Source: Nonomuraea soli
Lineage (GTDB): Bacteria > Actinomycetota > Actinomycetes > Streptosporangiales > Streptosporangiaceae
Assembly: GCF_013761175.1 (NCBI RefSeq)
Contig: NZ_JACDUR010000001.1
Coordinates: 620,001-684,000, forward strand
Direction: 5' to 3'
DNA length: 64,000 nucleotides
A program made the translations under genes and the position numbers. The notes beneath the pieces are model-generated. The model had not been told where the DNA came from, searched no databases, and saw nothing but the letters and a program-made list of their open reading frames with translations. Positions 18,880 through 27,419 of the stretch are shown here, piece by piece (the first letter of the stretch is position 1; each line of letters starts with the position of its first letter).

Positions 18880-19541
18880 GCCTGTCGTTCAGACTCGACG
18901 GGGTACGGCTCGGCTACGGCCACGGCGCGGTGCTCGACGGCATCGACCTCGACGTCGCCCCGGGCGAGCTGCTGGCCGTCGTCGGCTCCTCGGGATCGGG
19001 CAAGTCCACCCTGCTGCGCGCCCTGGCCGGGCTGCTGCAGCCGTACCAGGGCAAGATCCTCGCCGACGGCGAGGAGGTCCGCGGCACCTCACCCGACCGG
19101 GCCATGATCTTCCAGGAGGACGGCCTGCTGCCCTGGCGCACCGTGCGCCGCAACGTCGAGCTGCCGCTCCGCATCCGCCGCAAACCCCTCGACGTGAGCG
19201 CCTGGATCGAGCGTGTGGGCCTGGCCGGGCGCGAGGACCGGCTGCCGCGCGAGCTGTCAGGCGGCCAGCGCCAGCGGGTCCAGCTGGCCCGCGCGCTGGT
19301 CGGCGGGCCGCGCGCGGTGCTCATGGACGAACCCTTCGGCGCCCTGGACGCCCAGACGCGCGCCGACATGCAGCGCCTGCTCCTCGACGTGCTGCGCGAC
19401 ACCGCGGCCACCGTCGTCTTCGTCACCCACGACGTGGACGAGGCGCTGCTGCTCGGCGACCGCGTCGCCGTGCTCGGGCGCGGCGGCATCAAGACCGTGC
19501 TCACCTCGGCCACCCGCGAACGCATCCTGGAGGAGTTGTAG
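18876..19541 (+). CDS. ABC transporter ATP-binding protein (SsuB/TauB type)
   Basis: A protein of 221 residues from ATG 18876 (MSLSFRLDGVRLGYGHG). Walker A GSSGSGKSTLL (about 36-46), Q-loop IFQEDGLLPW, signature LSGGQRQRVQLARAL, Walker B AVLMDEPFGALDAQ and switch His in FVTHDVDEALLL. A much longer upstream extension of the frame is only the permease read in another frame. Energises import with the preceding permease; the flavoprotein gene follows immediately. Confidence 0.9.
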   Translation: MSLSFRLDGVRLGYGHGAVLDGIDLDVAPGELLAVVGSSGSGKSTLLRALAGLLQPYQGKILADGEEVRGTSPDRAMIFQEDGLLPWRTVRRNVELPLRIRRKPLDVSAWIERVGLAGREDRLPRELSGGQRQRVQLARALVGGPRAVLMDEPFGALDAQTRADMQRLLLDVLRDTAATVVFVTHDVDEALLLGDRVAVLGRGGIKTVLTSATRERILEEL

Positions 19542-22187
19542 ATGGACGACCGGCTCGAGCTGGAGTGCGAGGTGCTGGTGGTCGGCGGCGGCACGGCGGG
19601 CACCATGGCCGCCATCACCGCCGCCGAGCGCGGCGCGCGGGTCCTGCTGCTGGAGAAGGCCCACGTACGGCACAGCGGCGCCCTGGCGATGGGCATGGAC
19701 GGGGTGAACAACGCGGTCATCCCCGGCAAGGCCACCCCCGAGGACTACATCGCCGAGATCACCCGCGCCAACGACGGCATCGTCAACCAGAAGACCGTGC
19801 GCCAGACCGCCGAGCGCGGGCACGCCATGGTGCAGCGCCTGGAGAGCTACGGCGTCAAGTTCGAGAAGGACGAGTACGGCGAGTACGCCGTGCGCCGGGT
19901 GCACCGCTCCGGCAGCTACGTGCTGCCGATGCCCGAGGGCCGCGACATCAAGAAGGTGCTCTACCGGGTGCTGAGGCGCCGCGACATCAGGTCGAAGGTG
20001 ACGATCGAGAACCGCGTCATGCCGGTCAGGGTCCTCGTCTCCGGCGGCAGGGCCGTGGGCGTGGCCGGGTTCGACACCCGTTCAGGACGCTTCGTCGTGG
20101 TCAGGGCCGGGGCCGTCATCCTGGCCACCGGCGCGGCCGGACGGCTGGGCCTGCCCGCCAGCGGCTACCTCTACGGCACCTACGAGAACCCCACCAACGC
20201 CGGGGACGGCCACTCGATGGCCTACCACGCGGGGGCCGAGCTCAGCGGCATCGAATGCTTCCAGATCAACCCGCTGATCAAGGACTACAACGGTCCCGCC
20301 TGCGCCTATGTCGCCAACCCGTTCGGCGGCTACCAGGTCAACAACAGGGGCGAGCGGTTCGTCGACTCCGACTACTGGTCAGGCCAGATGATGGCCGAGG
20401 TCGCCGACGAGATCGCCTCCGCCCGCGGGCCCATCTACCTCAAGCTGTCGCATCTGCCGGAGGAGACCGTCAGCGCGGTCGAGACCATCCTGCACTCCAC
20501 CGAGCGGCCCACCCGCGGCACCTTCCACGCCGGACGCGGGCACGACTACCGCACCCACGACGTGGAGATGCACATCTCCGAGATCGGGCTGTGCGGCGGC
20601 CACTCCGCCTCCGGCGTGTGGGTCGACGAGCACGGCCAGACCACCGTGCCCGGCCTCTACGCCGCGGGTGACCTGGCCTGCGTGCCGCACAACTACATGA
20701 TCGGCGCCTTCGTCTACGGCGACCTCGCGGGCGAGCACGCGGCCGCCCACCTCCAGACCCCCGGCGAACTGCCGGAGGACCAGATCGCCGAGGCGCACGA
20801 GCTGATCTACCGGCCGCTGCGCAACCCCGAAGGGCCCCCACAGCAGCAGGTGGAGTACAAGCTGCGCCGCTTCGTCAACGACTACGTCGCCCCGCCCAAG
20901 AGCTCGGCCAAACTGGAGATCGCGCTGGAGTCCTTCGAGCGCATGAAGGACGAGATCGCCGCGATGGGCGCCACGACCCCGCACGAGCTCATGCGCTGCG
21001 CCGAGGTGAGCTTCATTCGCGACTGCGCCGAGATGGCCGCGCGCTCCTCCCTGGTGCGCACCGAGAGCCGGTGGGGGCTCTACCACGCCCGCGCCGACCT
21101 GCCCGAGCGCGACGACTCCGGTTGGATGTTCCACCTCAACCTGCGCAAGAGCGACACCGGTATGGAGTTCATCAAGCGGCCGGTCGAGCCGTATTCGGTG
21201 CCCGTGCCCGAGTTCACGCCCGTCACCGCAGAACCCGAGGTCATCGGCAGCTTCAGCGCCGCCGCCGTCCACCAGGCCACCGCGCGGAACTCCGCCGCCG
21301 GGCCGGTCGCGCGCTCGCCGCGCATCCTGGAACTGCTCCGCCTCGCCGAAGGACAGCCCTCCCTGGAACAGATCCGCCCCTTCCTGGCCGACACCGACCC
21401 GAACGTGCGCCGCGCCGCCATCGCCACCCTCACCGAGACCACCCCACCCGGAGTCGGCCCCGCCCTCGTGCGGGCCCTGTCCGACACCCACGGCACCGTA
21501 CGGCGGGCGGCAGCCTCAGGACTGCGGGAACTCGTCGAGGTGCTCACCCCCGACGTCGCCGACGGGCTGCGGGAACTCGCGGGCACCGGCGGCACCGACC
21601 CCGTGGTGCGCGCCACCGCCCTCGACGTGCTGCGCGCCCTGCGGCTCGGCCGGCCCGCCCTGTACACCGCGGCCCTGGTCGACGCCGACCACCGGGTGCG
21701 CATCGAAGCGGTGCGCGGCCTGGTCTCCCACGACGCCTGGGACGCCGTCGCCACCGCCACCGCAGACGCCTCCCGCGAGGTGCGCGTCTGGGCCGCCAGA
21801 GGACTCGGCACCATCGGCAAGCCCGAGTCGGCCGGGGTGCTCAACACGCTCACCGTCGACGCCGACCCGCTGGTGCGCGCCGCCGCCTTCGAGGCGCTCG
21901 GCGCGGTGTCCAGGCCCGACGTGGACGCCGCCGTCGCCGCCCTGGCCGACGGCAGCTGGCAGGTACGGGTGGGCGCCGCACGCTGCCTGGCCGCGGCCGG
22001 ACCGGCCCTGGCGGCCGCGCCGCTCGTGGCCGTGCTCGCCGACGCCAACCTCGACGTGCGCAAGGCCGCCGTCCAGGCTCTCGCGGGCTGGGCCGACCGG
22101 GCCGAGGTGGCCGAGGCGCTGCGCGGCGTGCTCGCCGACCCGGACGCCGACGTCCGCGCCTACGCCCGTCGCGCCCTCGCCGCCTGA
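19542..22187 (+). CDS. AprA/FrdA-like FAD flavoprotein with C-terminal HEAT repeats
   Basis: A protein of 881 residues. FAD-binding Rossmann motif VLVVGGGTAGTMAAITAAE (about 10-28); FrdA/AprA-like core with ILATGAAGRLG and, near 350-400, GLCGGHSASGVWVDEHG, then PGLYAAGDLACV. After about residue 597, repeats such as TDPNVRRAAIATL, DTHGTVRRAAASGL, ADPLVRAAAFEAL and ANLDVRKAAVQAL form about nine HEAT units to the end. ATG directly follows the ATPase stop. Likely an oxidoreductase using the operon ferredoxin on the imported compound. The fused HEAT tail is unusual for this enzyme class. Confidence 0.85.
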   Translation: MDDRLELECEVLVVGGGTAGTMAAITAAERGARVLLLEKAHVRHSGALAMGMDGVNNAVIPGKATPEDYIAEITRANDGIVNQKTVRQTAERGHAMVQRLESYGVKFEKDEYGEYAVRRVHRSGSYVLPMPEGRDIKKVLYRVLRRRDIRSKVTIENRVMPVRVLVSGGRAVGVAGFDTRSGRFVVVRAGAVILATGAAGRLGLPASGYLYGTYENPTNAGDGHSMAYHAGAELSGIECFQINPLIKDYNGPACAYVANPFGGYQVNNRGERFVDSDYWSGQMMAEVADEIASARGPIYLKLSHLPEETVSAVETILHSTERPTRGTFHAGRGHDYRTHDVEMHISEIGLCGGHSASGVWVDEHGQTTVPGLYAAGDLACVPHNYMIGAFVYGDLAGEHAAAHLQTPGELPEDQIAEAHELIYRPLRNPEGPPQQQVEYKLRRFVNDYVAPPKSSAKLEIALESFERMKDEIAAMGATTPHELMRCAEVSFIRDCAEMAARSSLVRTESRWGLYHARADLPERDDSGWMFHLNLRKSDTGMEFIKRPVEPYSVPVPEFTPVTAEPEVIGSFSAAAVHQATARNSAAGPVARSPRILELLRLAEGQPSLEQIRPFLADTDPNVRRAAIATLTETTPPGVGPALVRALSDTHGTVRRAAASGLRELVEVLTPDVADGLRELAGTGGTDPVVRATALDVLRALRLGRPALYTAALVDADHRVRIEAVRGLVSHDAWDAVATATADASREVRVWAARGLGTIGKPESAGVLNTLTVDADPLVRAAAFEALGAVSRPDVDAAVAALADGSWQVRVGAARCLAAAGPALAAAPLVAVLADANLDVRKAAVQALAGWADRAEVAEALRGVLADPDADVRAYARRALAA

Positions 22188-22227
22188 CCTCGGTTTCGAT
22201 GTGTTGTCTTCCTGCTGGTCGCGGCCC

Positions 22228-22251
22228 GCCGTACGCTGATCTGCGTACGGC
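22228..22251 (+). terminator. Hairpin after the flavoprotein operon
   Basis: Perfect 9-bp inverted repeat GCCGTACGC / GCGTACGGC with a 6-base loop, 41 bases past the flavoprotein stop and 55 bases before the SecY start. It most likely ends the GntR-to-flavoprotein transcript. No T tract follows. Confidence 0.6.
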
Positions 22252-22305
22252 GAAGCCGCGGCTCGGCGGACGCCCGCCAAGGGCCGGGAAGCCAGGCTGT
22301 CCGGC

Positions 22306-23568
22306 ATGCTGATGCGTGCCCTGCGCCTGCCCGACCTGCGCAAGAAGATCCTCTTCACCGTGGGGATCATCGTGCTGTTCCGCCTCGGCCAGGTGCTCCC
22401 GGCGCCGGGCGTCGACGTGGTGGTCGTACGGCAGTGCCTGGCCGGGGCGTCGGGGGGCTTCTACGACATCGTCCAGCTCTTCAGCGGCGGCGCGATGCTC
22501 AAACTGTCGGTGTTCGCCCTCGGGGTGATGCCCTACATCACCGCGAGCATCGTCATGCAGCTCCTGTCGACCGTCGTGCCCCGGCTCGACCAGCTGCGCA
22601 AGGCGGGGGAGCAGCGCAAGATCACGCAGTACACCAGGTACCTGACCGTCGCCCTGGCCGTCCTGAACGCCACCACCGTCGTCACCATGGCCCAGAGCGG
22701 GCAACTGCTGTCGAACTGCCCGCACCCGCTCCTGCACGACACCGGCCTGCTGGCGATCGCCGTCATCATCGTTACCATGGTCGCGGGCGCCTGCGCGGTG
22801 ATGTGGCTGGGCGAGCTGATCACCGAGCGCGGCGTCGGCAACGGCATGTCTCTGCTGATCTTCACCCAGGTGGTGGCGGTCTTCCCGTCCTACCTGGCGA
22901 GCATCTACGTCGCCAGCCCGTTCGCCCTGGTGGTGCTGCTGGGCACCGGCGTCTTCCTGGTCGCCGCCGTCGTCTACGTCGAGCAGGCGCAGCGGCGCAT
23001 CCCCGTGCAGTACGCCAAGCGCATGGTCGGACGCCGCATGTACGGCGGGAGCAGCACCTACATCCCGCTGAAGGTCAACCAGGCCGGAATCGTGCCCGTC
23101 ATCTTCGCCTCGTCGCTGCTCTACCTGCCGGTGCTGCTGCAGCCGGTGCTCGGCGACTGGGTGGCCCTCTACCTGACGCGCGGCGACCACCCCGTCTACA
23201 TGGCCGTCTACGTCACGCTCATCGTCGGGTTCACCTACTTCTACGTCTCCATCACCTTCAACCCGGCGGAAGTGTCCGACAACATCCGCAAGTTCGGCGG
23301 CTTCGTGCCCGGCATCAGACCCGGCCGCCCCACCGCGCTCCACCTGTCGCACGTGCTGTCGCGCCTCACCGCTCCCGGCGCCCTCTACCTGGGCGTTCTG
23401 TCGCTGCTGCCGCTCGTCGCGATGGCGGTCCTGCGCGACCCCTCGACGCAGCAGAACTTCCCGTTCGGCGGCGCCACGGTGCTGATCATGGTGAGCGTCG
23501 GGCTCGACACCGTCAAGCAGGTCGAGGCACAGCTGCAGCAGCGCAACTACGAGGGCTTCCTGCGCTGA
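22306..23568 (+). CDS. secY: SecY-family preprotein translocase subunit, isolated copy
   Basis: A protein of 420 residues with ten transmembrane segments. SecY signatures: PDLRKKILFTVGIIVLFRLG at the start, LGVMPYITASIVMQLL, ITERGVGNGMSLLIF, IPLKVNQAGIVPVIFASSLL, and IRPGRPTA after the long cytoplasmic loop. Near full length. It stands alone, with no ribosomal protein, adk or secE genes beside it, so it is probably a second SecY rather than the housekeeping copy from the spc operon. Converges on the response regulator gene with a single base between stops. Confidence 0.88.
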   Translation: MLMRALRLPDLRKKILFTVGIIVLFRLGQVLPAPGVDVVVVRQCLAGASGGFYDIVQLFSGGAMLKLSVFALGVMPYITASIVMQLLSTVVPRLDQLRKAGEQRKITQYTRYLTVALAVLNATTVVTMAQSGQLLSNCPHPLLHDTGLLAIAVIIVTMVAGACAVMWLGELITERGVGNGMSLLIFTQVVAVFPSYLASIYVASPFALVVLLGTGVFLVAAVVYVEQAQRRIPVQYAKRMVGRRMYGGSSTYIPLKVNQAGIVPVIFASSLLYLPVLLQPVLGDWVALYLTRGDHPVYMAVYVTLIVGFTYFYVSITFNPAEVSDNIRKFGGFVPGIRPGRPTALHLSHVLSRLTAPGALYLGVLSLLPLVAMAVLRDPSTQQNFPFGGATVLIMVSVGLDTVKQVEAQLQQRNYEGFLR

Positions 23569-23569
23569 G

Positions 23570-24232
23570 TCAGGGCAGGGCCAGGCCCGACCTGATCGCG
23601 AACACCACCAGCTGCGCGCGGTCACGGGCGTGGAGCTTCAGCATCGCCCGGCTCACATGGGTGCGCACGGTGTCGGGGCTGATCACCAGCTCCCTGGCGA
23701 TCTCCTCGTTGGACCGGCCGGTCGCCACCCAGGCGACCATCTCACGCTCGCGCGGCGTCAGCGTGTCGACCCCGTCGACCGGCGCGGCGCCGTGCCCCCC
23801 GAACCGGTCGATCACCCGGCGGGTGATCGACGGCGACAGCAGGGCCTCACCCGCCGCCACCACCCGCACCGCGTTGACCAGCTCGTCGGGCGGGCTGTCC
23901 TTCAGCACGAACCCACTCGCGCCCGCCTGGAGCGCGGCGAACACGTACTGGTCGAGGGCGAACGTGGTGAGTATGACCACCCGCGTCGAGACGCCCGGCT
24001 CGGCGGCGATGTCGCGCAGCGTCTGGATGCCGTCCTTGCCCGGCATCTGGATGTCGAGCAGGAGCACGTCAGGGGACAGGCGCCTGACCAGCTCGAGTGC
24101 CGCACCACCATCGGGCGCCTCACCCACGACACGCAGGCCGGGCTCGCTGTCGACGAGGGCACGCAGCCCCATGCGCACGACGGCCTGGTCGTCGGCGATG
24201 GCGATCGTGATCTCGCCGGAGTTGCCGGTCAC
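23570..24232 (-). CDS. NarL/FixJ-family response regulator
   Basis: A protein of 220 residues. Receiver domain with acidic pocket IADDQ, phosphoacceptor Asp in LLLDIQMPGKDG (about 59), Thr in ILTTF and Lys in FVLKDSPP. C-terminal LuxR-type helix-turn-helix (LTPREREMVAWVATGRSNEE). Its ATG overlaps the stop of the histidine kinase gene. Together they form a two-component system; the promoter it controls is not evident here. Confidence 0.92.
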   Translation of the reverse strand: MTGNSGEITIAIADDQAVVRMGLRALVDSEPGLRVVGEAPDGGAALELVRRLSPDVLLLDIQMPGKDGIQTLRDIAAEPGVSTRVVILTTFALDQYVFAALQAGASGFVLKDSPPDELVNAVRVVAAGEALLSPSITRRVIDRFGGHGAAPVDGVDTLTPREREMVAWVATGRSNEEIARELVISPDTVRTHVSRAMLKLHARDRAQLVVFAIRSGLALP

Positions 24233-25503
24233 GCGGTGATCGCGGGGGAGACGGCGGTCGCGGGCGTCCCGGTCGTCGCGGGCACCGAGGTGGTCGCGGG
24301 CGTTGCCGGGAAGCGGGCGACCACCTGGAAGCCGCCGCCCTGGCGCGGGCCCGCCGCGAAGACCCCGCCCGCCGCGGCGACCTGGGCGCGCATGCCCGCC
24401 AGGCCCCGGCCCTCCGGGGCGGGCAGGAGGGCCCTGCCCTGGTCGGCCACCTCGACGACGAACTCGCCCGGGGTTGAGGCCAGCTTCACGCAGACGCCTG
24501 CCGTACCGGCGTGGCGCAGGACGTTGGTCAGCGACTCGCGGACGACGCCGTAGACGGGGGCGGCGAGGTGGGCGGGAACGGGGTCGCCGGGCGCGACGGC
24601 CACCACAAGCCCGGCCGCCCGCACCCCGGCGATCAGCCGCGTGAGATCGGCGCCGGGGACGGGGTCTTCGAGCATGGGATCACGGGGGACGGGATCACCG
24701 GGCACAGGGTCGCCGAGCACGGCATCACCGGGCACGGGGCTGCCGGTTATGGGGCTGCTGGTTATGGGGCTGCCGGGCACGGGGCTGACGGGCGTGACTT
24801 GAGCGCCACGCACCGGGTGGGTGCCGGGCAGGGCGTGGGTGGCGTGGTCGGCGGCCGGGGGCCGGGCTCCGGAGGCCGGGTCCATGGCGTCTAGTGCGCC
24901 CCGGAGCCTGGTCAGAGCCTCGGTGCTGGTGTCGCGGATCGCCTCCAGGGAGGCGCGGGCCTGCTCGGGGTTCTGCTCCAGCAGGCGCAGGGCGATGTTG
25001 GCCTGCATGGCGATCGCGGCGAACCCGTGCCCTGCGGCGTCGTGCACCTCGGCGGCCAGCTTGGCCCGCTCCGCGCTGAGCGCCGACGACGTTCCGCCGG
25101 GCACCGCCGTACCACTGCCCGCCGACCCGGCGGGAGGATGCTGCACGACCGGGAACGCCGCTCCGGGAACGGTGGCGACGCGAGCCACCTCGTCCGCCGA
25201 GGGGAGGGCGTGGACGCGCGTGACCTCGTCCGCCGAGGGGAGGGCGCGGACGCGCGTGAACTCGTGTGTCGAGGGGAGGGCGTGGACGCGGGCGACCTCG
25301 TGCGTCGACGGCGGCAGAGCGGTGCCCTGGCCGCCGGTGGTCTCGGTGGCGGTGTGGGCCTGCGCGAGGGCGCCGAACGACCACGGCATCGCCAGCCAGC
25401 CCGCCCAGGCGAGCATGGCGACGGCGGGAAGGTCGCCCAGACGCGAGAGGGCCGCCAGCGACGTGCGCAGGCGGCCGTCCGGCTTGGTGCGCGCGGCCCT
25501 CAT
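24229..25503 (-). CDS. Histidine kinase of the NarL-partner type with low-complexity insertions
   Basis: A protein of 424 residues. HisKA_3 box with phospho-His in AAEVHDAAGHGFAAI (about 153), N-box VVRESLTNVLRHAG (about 320), G-box GRGLAGMRAQVAAAGG. Two features are odd. A 12-residue unit related to RVHALPSADEVT is repeated about 3.5 times before the H-box, and GDPVPGDP/GSPITSSP-type repeats lie between the H-box and the ATPase region. Only one clear hydrophobic segment (about 28-46) precedes them, so the sensor part is reduced. Coupled to the response regulator downstream. Confidence 0.82.
   Translation of the reverse strand: MRAARTKPDGRLRTSLAALSRLGDLPAVAMLAWAGWLAMPWSFGALAQAHTATETTGGQGTALPPSTHEVARVHALPSTHEFTRVRALPSADEVTRVHALPSADEVARVATVPGAAFPVVQHPPAGSAGSGTAVPGGTSSALSAERAKLAAEVHDAAGHGFAAIAMQANIALRLLEQNPEQARASLEAIRDTSTEALTRLRGALDAMDPASGARPPAADHATHALPGTHPVRGAQVTPVSPVPGSPITSSPITGSPVPGDAVLGDPVPGDPVPRDPMLEDPVPGADLTRLIAGVRAAGLVVAVAPGDPVPAHLAAPVYGVVRESLTNVLRHAGTAGVCVKLASTPGEFVVEVADQGRALLPAPEGRGLAGMRAQVAAAGGVFAAGPRQGGGFQVVARFPATPATTSVPATTGTPATAVSPAITA
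25184..25309. repeat. In-frame 36-bp tandem repeat inside the histidine kinase gene
   Basis: About 3.5 copies of a 36-base unit; shared core CGAGGGGAGGGCG and GTGGACGCGCGTGA at unit joints. Copies differ at a few positions, mostly keeping the residue class, and preserve frame. Length variation by slippage or recombination would change only the linker. Confidence 0.75.
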
Positions 25504-25547
25504 GATGCCTCGAGTTTAGTCACTCCCGACCGCCCCCGCGGCGCCCG

Positions 25548-26471
25548 TCAGGCGCCGGCCAGCCACCGCAGGGGGTTGTCGTGCACGAGGGTGCGGATGA
25601 GCTCCTCGTCCACTCCGGCTTCGCGCAGGCGCGGCAGCAGGATGTGGAAGATGTGGGCGTACCCGCCCCCGGAGTAGCGCTGGATGTGGGCCATCCGGTT
25701 GACGCCGCTGCTGAGCAGCAGCCGCTCGGCGTGGCCGTCGGCGATGAGGTCGAGGGCGAGCCGTACGGCGTGGTCGGAGCCGAGGGCGAGGCTGGCGAGC
25801 GAGACGTAGGCGCCCGCTTCGGCGATCTTGCGCAGGACGGCGGGGTCGTTGCCCGCGTAGGAGACGCTGACGCGTGAGCCGGGCAGGCCCTCGCCGAGGA
25901 GGGTCTCCAGGATGCCGAGGCCGTCGCGGCCGTAGGTGGCGACGGGCAGCTGCGAGGAGCGGGAGGCGCGGGCGGCGGCGACGAGGCAGCGTTCCTCTGC
26001 GCCGGTCAGTTCGGCGCCCCAGCAGCCGACCTCGCCGATGACGCCGGGGAAGACGCCGGTGCCGTCGAGGCCGGAGGTGATCTCGTGCATGAGGCGGGCG
26101 GTGAGCTCGTCGACGTCGGTGGCGCCGACCCTGGTGAAGGGCTCGGTGAACAGGCCGGTGGCGGCGACGACGGGGACGCGGCTGCCGGTGGAGATGCGGG
26201 TGAGGGCGGCGGCGTCACGGCCCATGCCGATGCAGCTGAGCTCGACGACCAGGCCGAGCTGGTCGGAGTGGCGCAGGTCGCGCAGCTCGCCGGTGACGGC
26301 CTGCTCCTCGTCGAGCCAGCGGTGCGGGTCGGAGTCGACGCCCACGCCCCAGCGCAGGTCGGTGCGCAGGTGCTCGTGGGGGAGTACGGCGCCGGTGATG
26401 GCGGCGACGCGAATCGGGCCGGTGACGGCGCGGAGCATGGGCTCCATCCTGACCTGGGGCATGCCAGACAT
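25548..26471 (-). CDS. Phosphotriesterase-family protein with degraded metal site
   Basis: A protein of 307 residues in the PTE/amidohydrolase family: LPHEHL (H-x-H, about 32), ELSCIGMGRD, GVIGEVGCWGA (bridging Glu kept), and the C-terminal HDNPLRWL typical of the family. At three other metal positions the usual residues are missing: PVATYG where PTE has ..TTH.., VSVSYAGND where PTE has ..IGH.., and LLLSSGVN where PTE has ..LSHD... Probably not a normal binuclear hydrolase. Several ATGs near the start; none has a good ribosome site, so the start is uncertain. Confidence 0.78.
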   Translation of the reverse strand: MSGMPQVRMEPMLRAVTGPIRVAAITGAVLPHEHLRTDLRWGVGVDSDPHRWLDEEQAVTGELRDLRHSDQLGLVVELSCIGMGRDAAALTRISTGSRVPVVAATGLFTEPFTRVGATDVDELTARLMHEITSGLDGTGVFPGVIGEVGCWGAELTGAEERCLVAAARASRSSQLPVATYGRDGLGILETLLGEGLPGSRVSVSYAGNDPAVLRKIAEAGAYVSLASLALGSDHAVRLALDLIADGHAERLLLSSGVNRMAHIQRYSGGGYAHIFHILLPRLREAGVDEELIRTLVHDNPLRWLAGA

Positions 26472-26569
26472 TAACCGATATTTTTGCGAAAACCATGGTT
26501 GAGCCGGAAAGCTTTACCCGGCCAAGCCGTCCTCAACCCATACGCAAGCGACGCCCGTATCCTGGGGGC

Positions 26570-27010
26570 GTGGACGTGAAGAACTCGGAGACGGGCAATG
26601 CCGACGAGCTGAAGGAAGAAGCCGCGCGGCGTTCGCCCCTGCAATCGTGGCTCGACGGCGTGCGCTCCACCCGCACCGGCGCGCTGACGCTCAAGATCGT
26701 TATCGGGACGATCGGCGCGGTCATGGTGGTGGGCGGGCTCATCATGGTGCCCTTCCCCGGCCCCGGCTGGCTGGTGGTCTTCGCCGGGCTGGCCGTCCTG
26801 GCCACGGAGTTCGACTGGGCGCACAAGCTGCTGGAGTTCGGCAAGCGTGTGCTGCACGCCTGGACCGAGTGGTACAAGCGGCAGGGCTGGACCGTGCGCA
26901 TCCTGGTGCTCATCGTCACCCTCGCGACCATGGCCGCGATCATCTACCTGGGCATGAAGAGCATCGGCATCGACCTGATCGACCTGGGCCGCGGCTTCCT
27001 GGAGCGCTAG
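26570..27010 (+). CDS. TIGR02611/PGPGW-family membrane protein
   Basis: A protein of 146 residues from GTG 26570 (VDVKNSETGNADEL). A first membrane helix (VIGTIGAVMVVGGLIMV), the signature VPFPGPGWLVVFAGLAVLATE, a basic amphipathic stretch (FDWAHKLLEFGKRVLHAW) and a second helix near the C-terminus. This matches the actinobacterial PGPGW transmembrane family, whose function is unknown. Upstream starts at 26495 would overlap the divergent promoter. Its last 4 bases overlap the convergent GroES-like gene. Confidence 0.82.
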   Translation: MDVKNSETGNADELKEEAARRSPLQSWLDGVRSTRTGALTLKIVIGTIGAVMVVGGLIMVPFPGPGWLVVFAGLAVLATEFDWAHKLLEFGKRVLHAWTEWYKRQGWTVRILVLIVTLATMAAIIYLGMKSIGIDLIDLGRGFLER

Positions 27011-27327
27011 AGGTACAGGCCCGTGCCGTGGTCGGTCTCCTGGGTGGCCACGGCGTGCAGGTCGCGCTCGCGCATCACCAGGTAGCTCTTGCCGTGCACG
27101 TCGACCTCGAGCTGGTCTTCGGCGTTGAGCAGCACCTTGTCGCCCACCTTGACCAGGCGCACGTTGTTGCCGGTGCCGCACACCTCACCCCAGACCAGGC
27201 GGTTGGGCGTCTTGACGGTCGCCGGGATCACGATGCCGGCGCCGCTCCTGCGCTCTTCGGCCTCCTGCTCCAACTGGATCATCACCCGGTCGTGCAGCAT
27301 CTGGATCTCGAACTTCGGATCTGGCAC
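27007..27327 (-). CDS. Diverged GroES-like co-chaperonin family protein
   Basis: A protein of 106 residues resembling the GroES beta-barrel: MLHDRVMIQL, the mobile-loop-like AEERRSGAGIVIPATVK, GEVCGTGNNVRLVKVGDKVL and SYLVMRERDLHAV. The mobile loop keeps I-V-I, but the roof loop differs and no groEL is adjacent. Canonical actinobacterial GroES sits before groEL1, so this is a paralogue of unknown role. Stop codons of this gene and the PGPGW gene share a CTAG. Confidence 0.72.
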   Translation of the reverse strand: MPDPKFEIQMLHDRVMIQLEQEAEERRSGAGIVIPATVKTPNRLVWGEVCGTGNNVRLVKVGDKVLLNAEDQLEVDVHGKSYLVMRERDLHAVATQETDHGTGLYL

Positions 27328-27419
27328 ACGGGCAGTCTAGCCCCGATGGCCCGCTGGACATTTCCCCAGGTAAGTGTCTTCGCCGGTGGTCGATCAGGCG
27401 GGCGCGTTATAACCGTTCG

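Noticed and set aside
22188..22305. Additional small gene between flavoprotein and secY
   Set aside because: No start/stop pair with coding bias; the region holds the hairpin at 22228-22251 and the secY leader.
25184..25309. Possible CRISPR-like array
   Set aside because: Repeats are directly adjacent without spacers, imperfect, and in frame inside the kinase gene.
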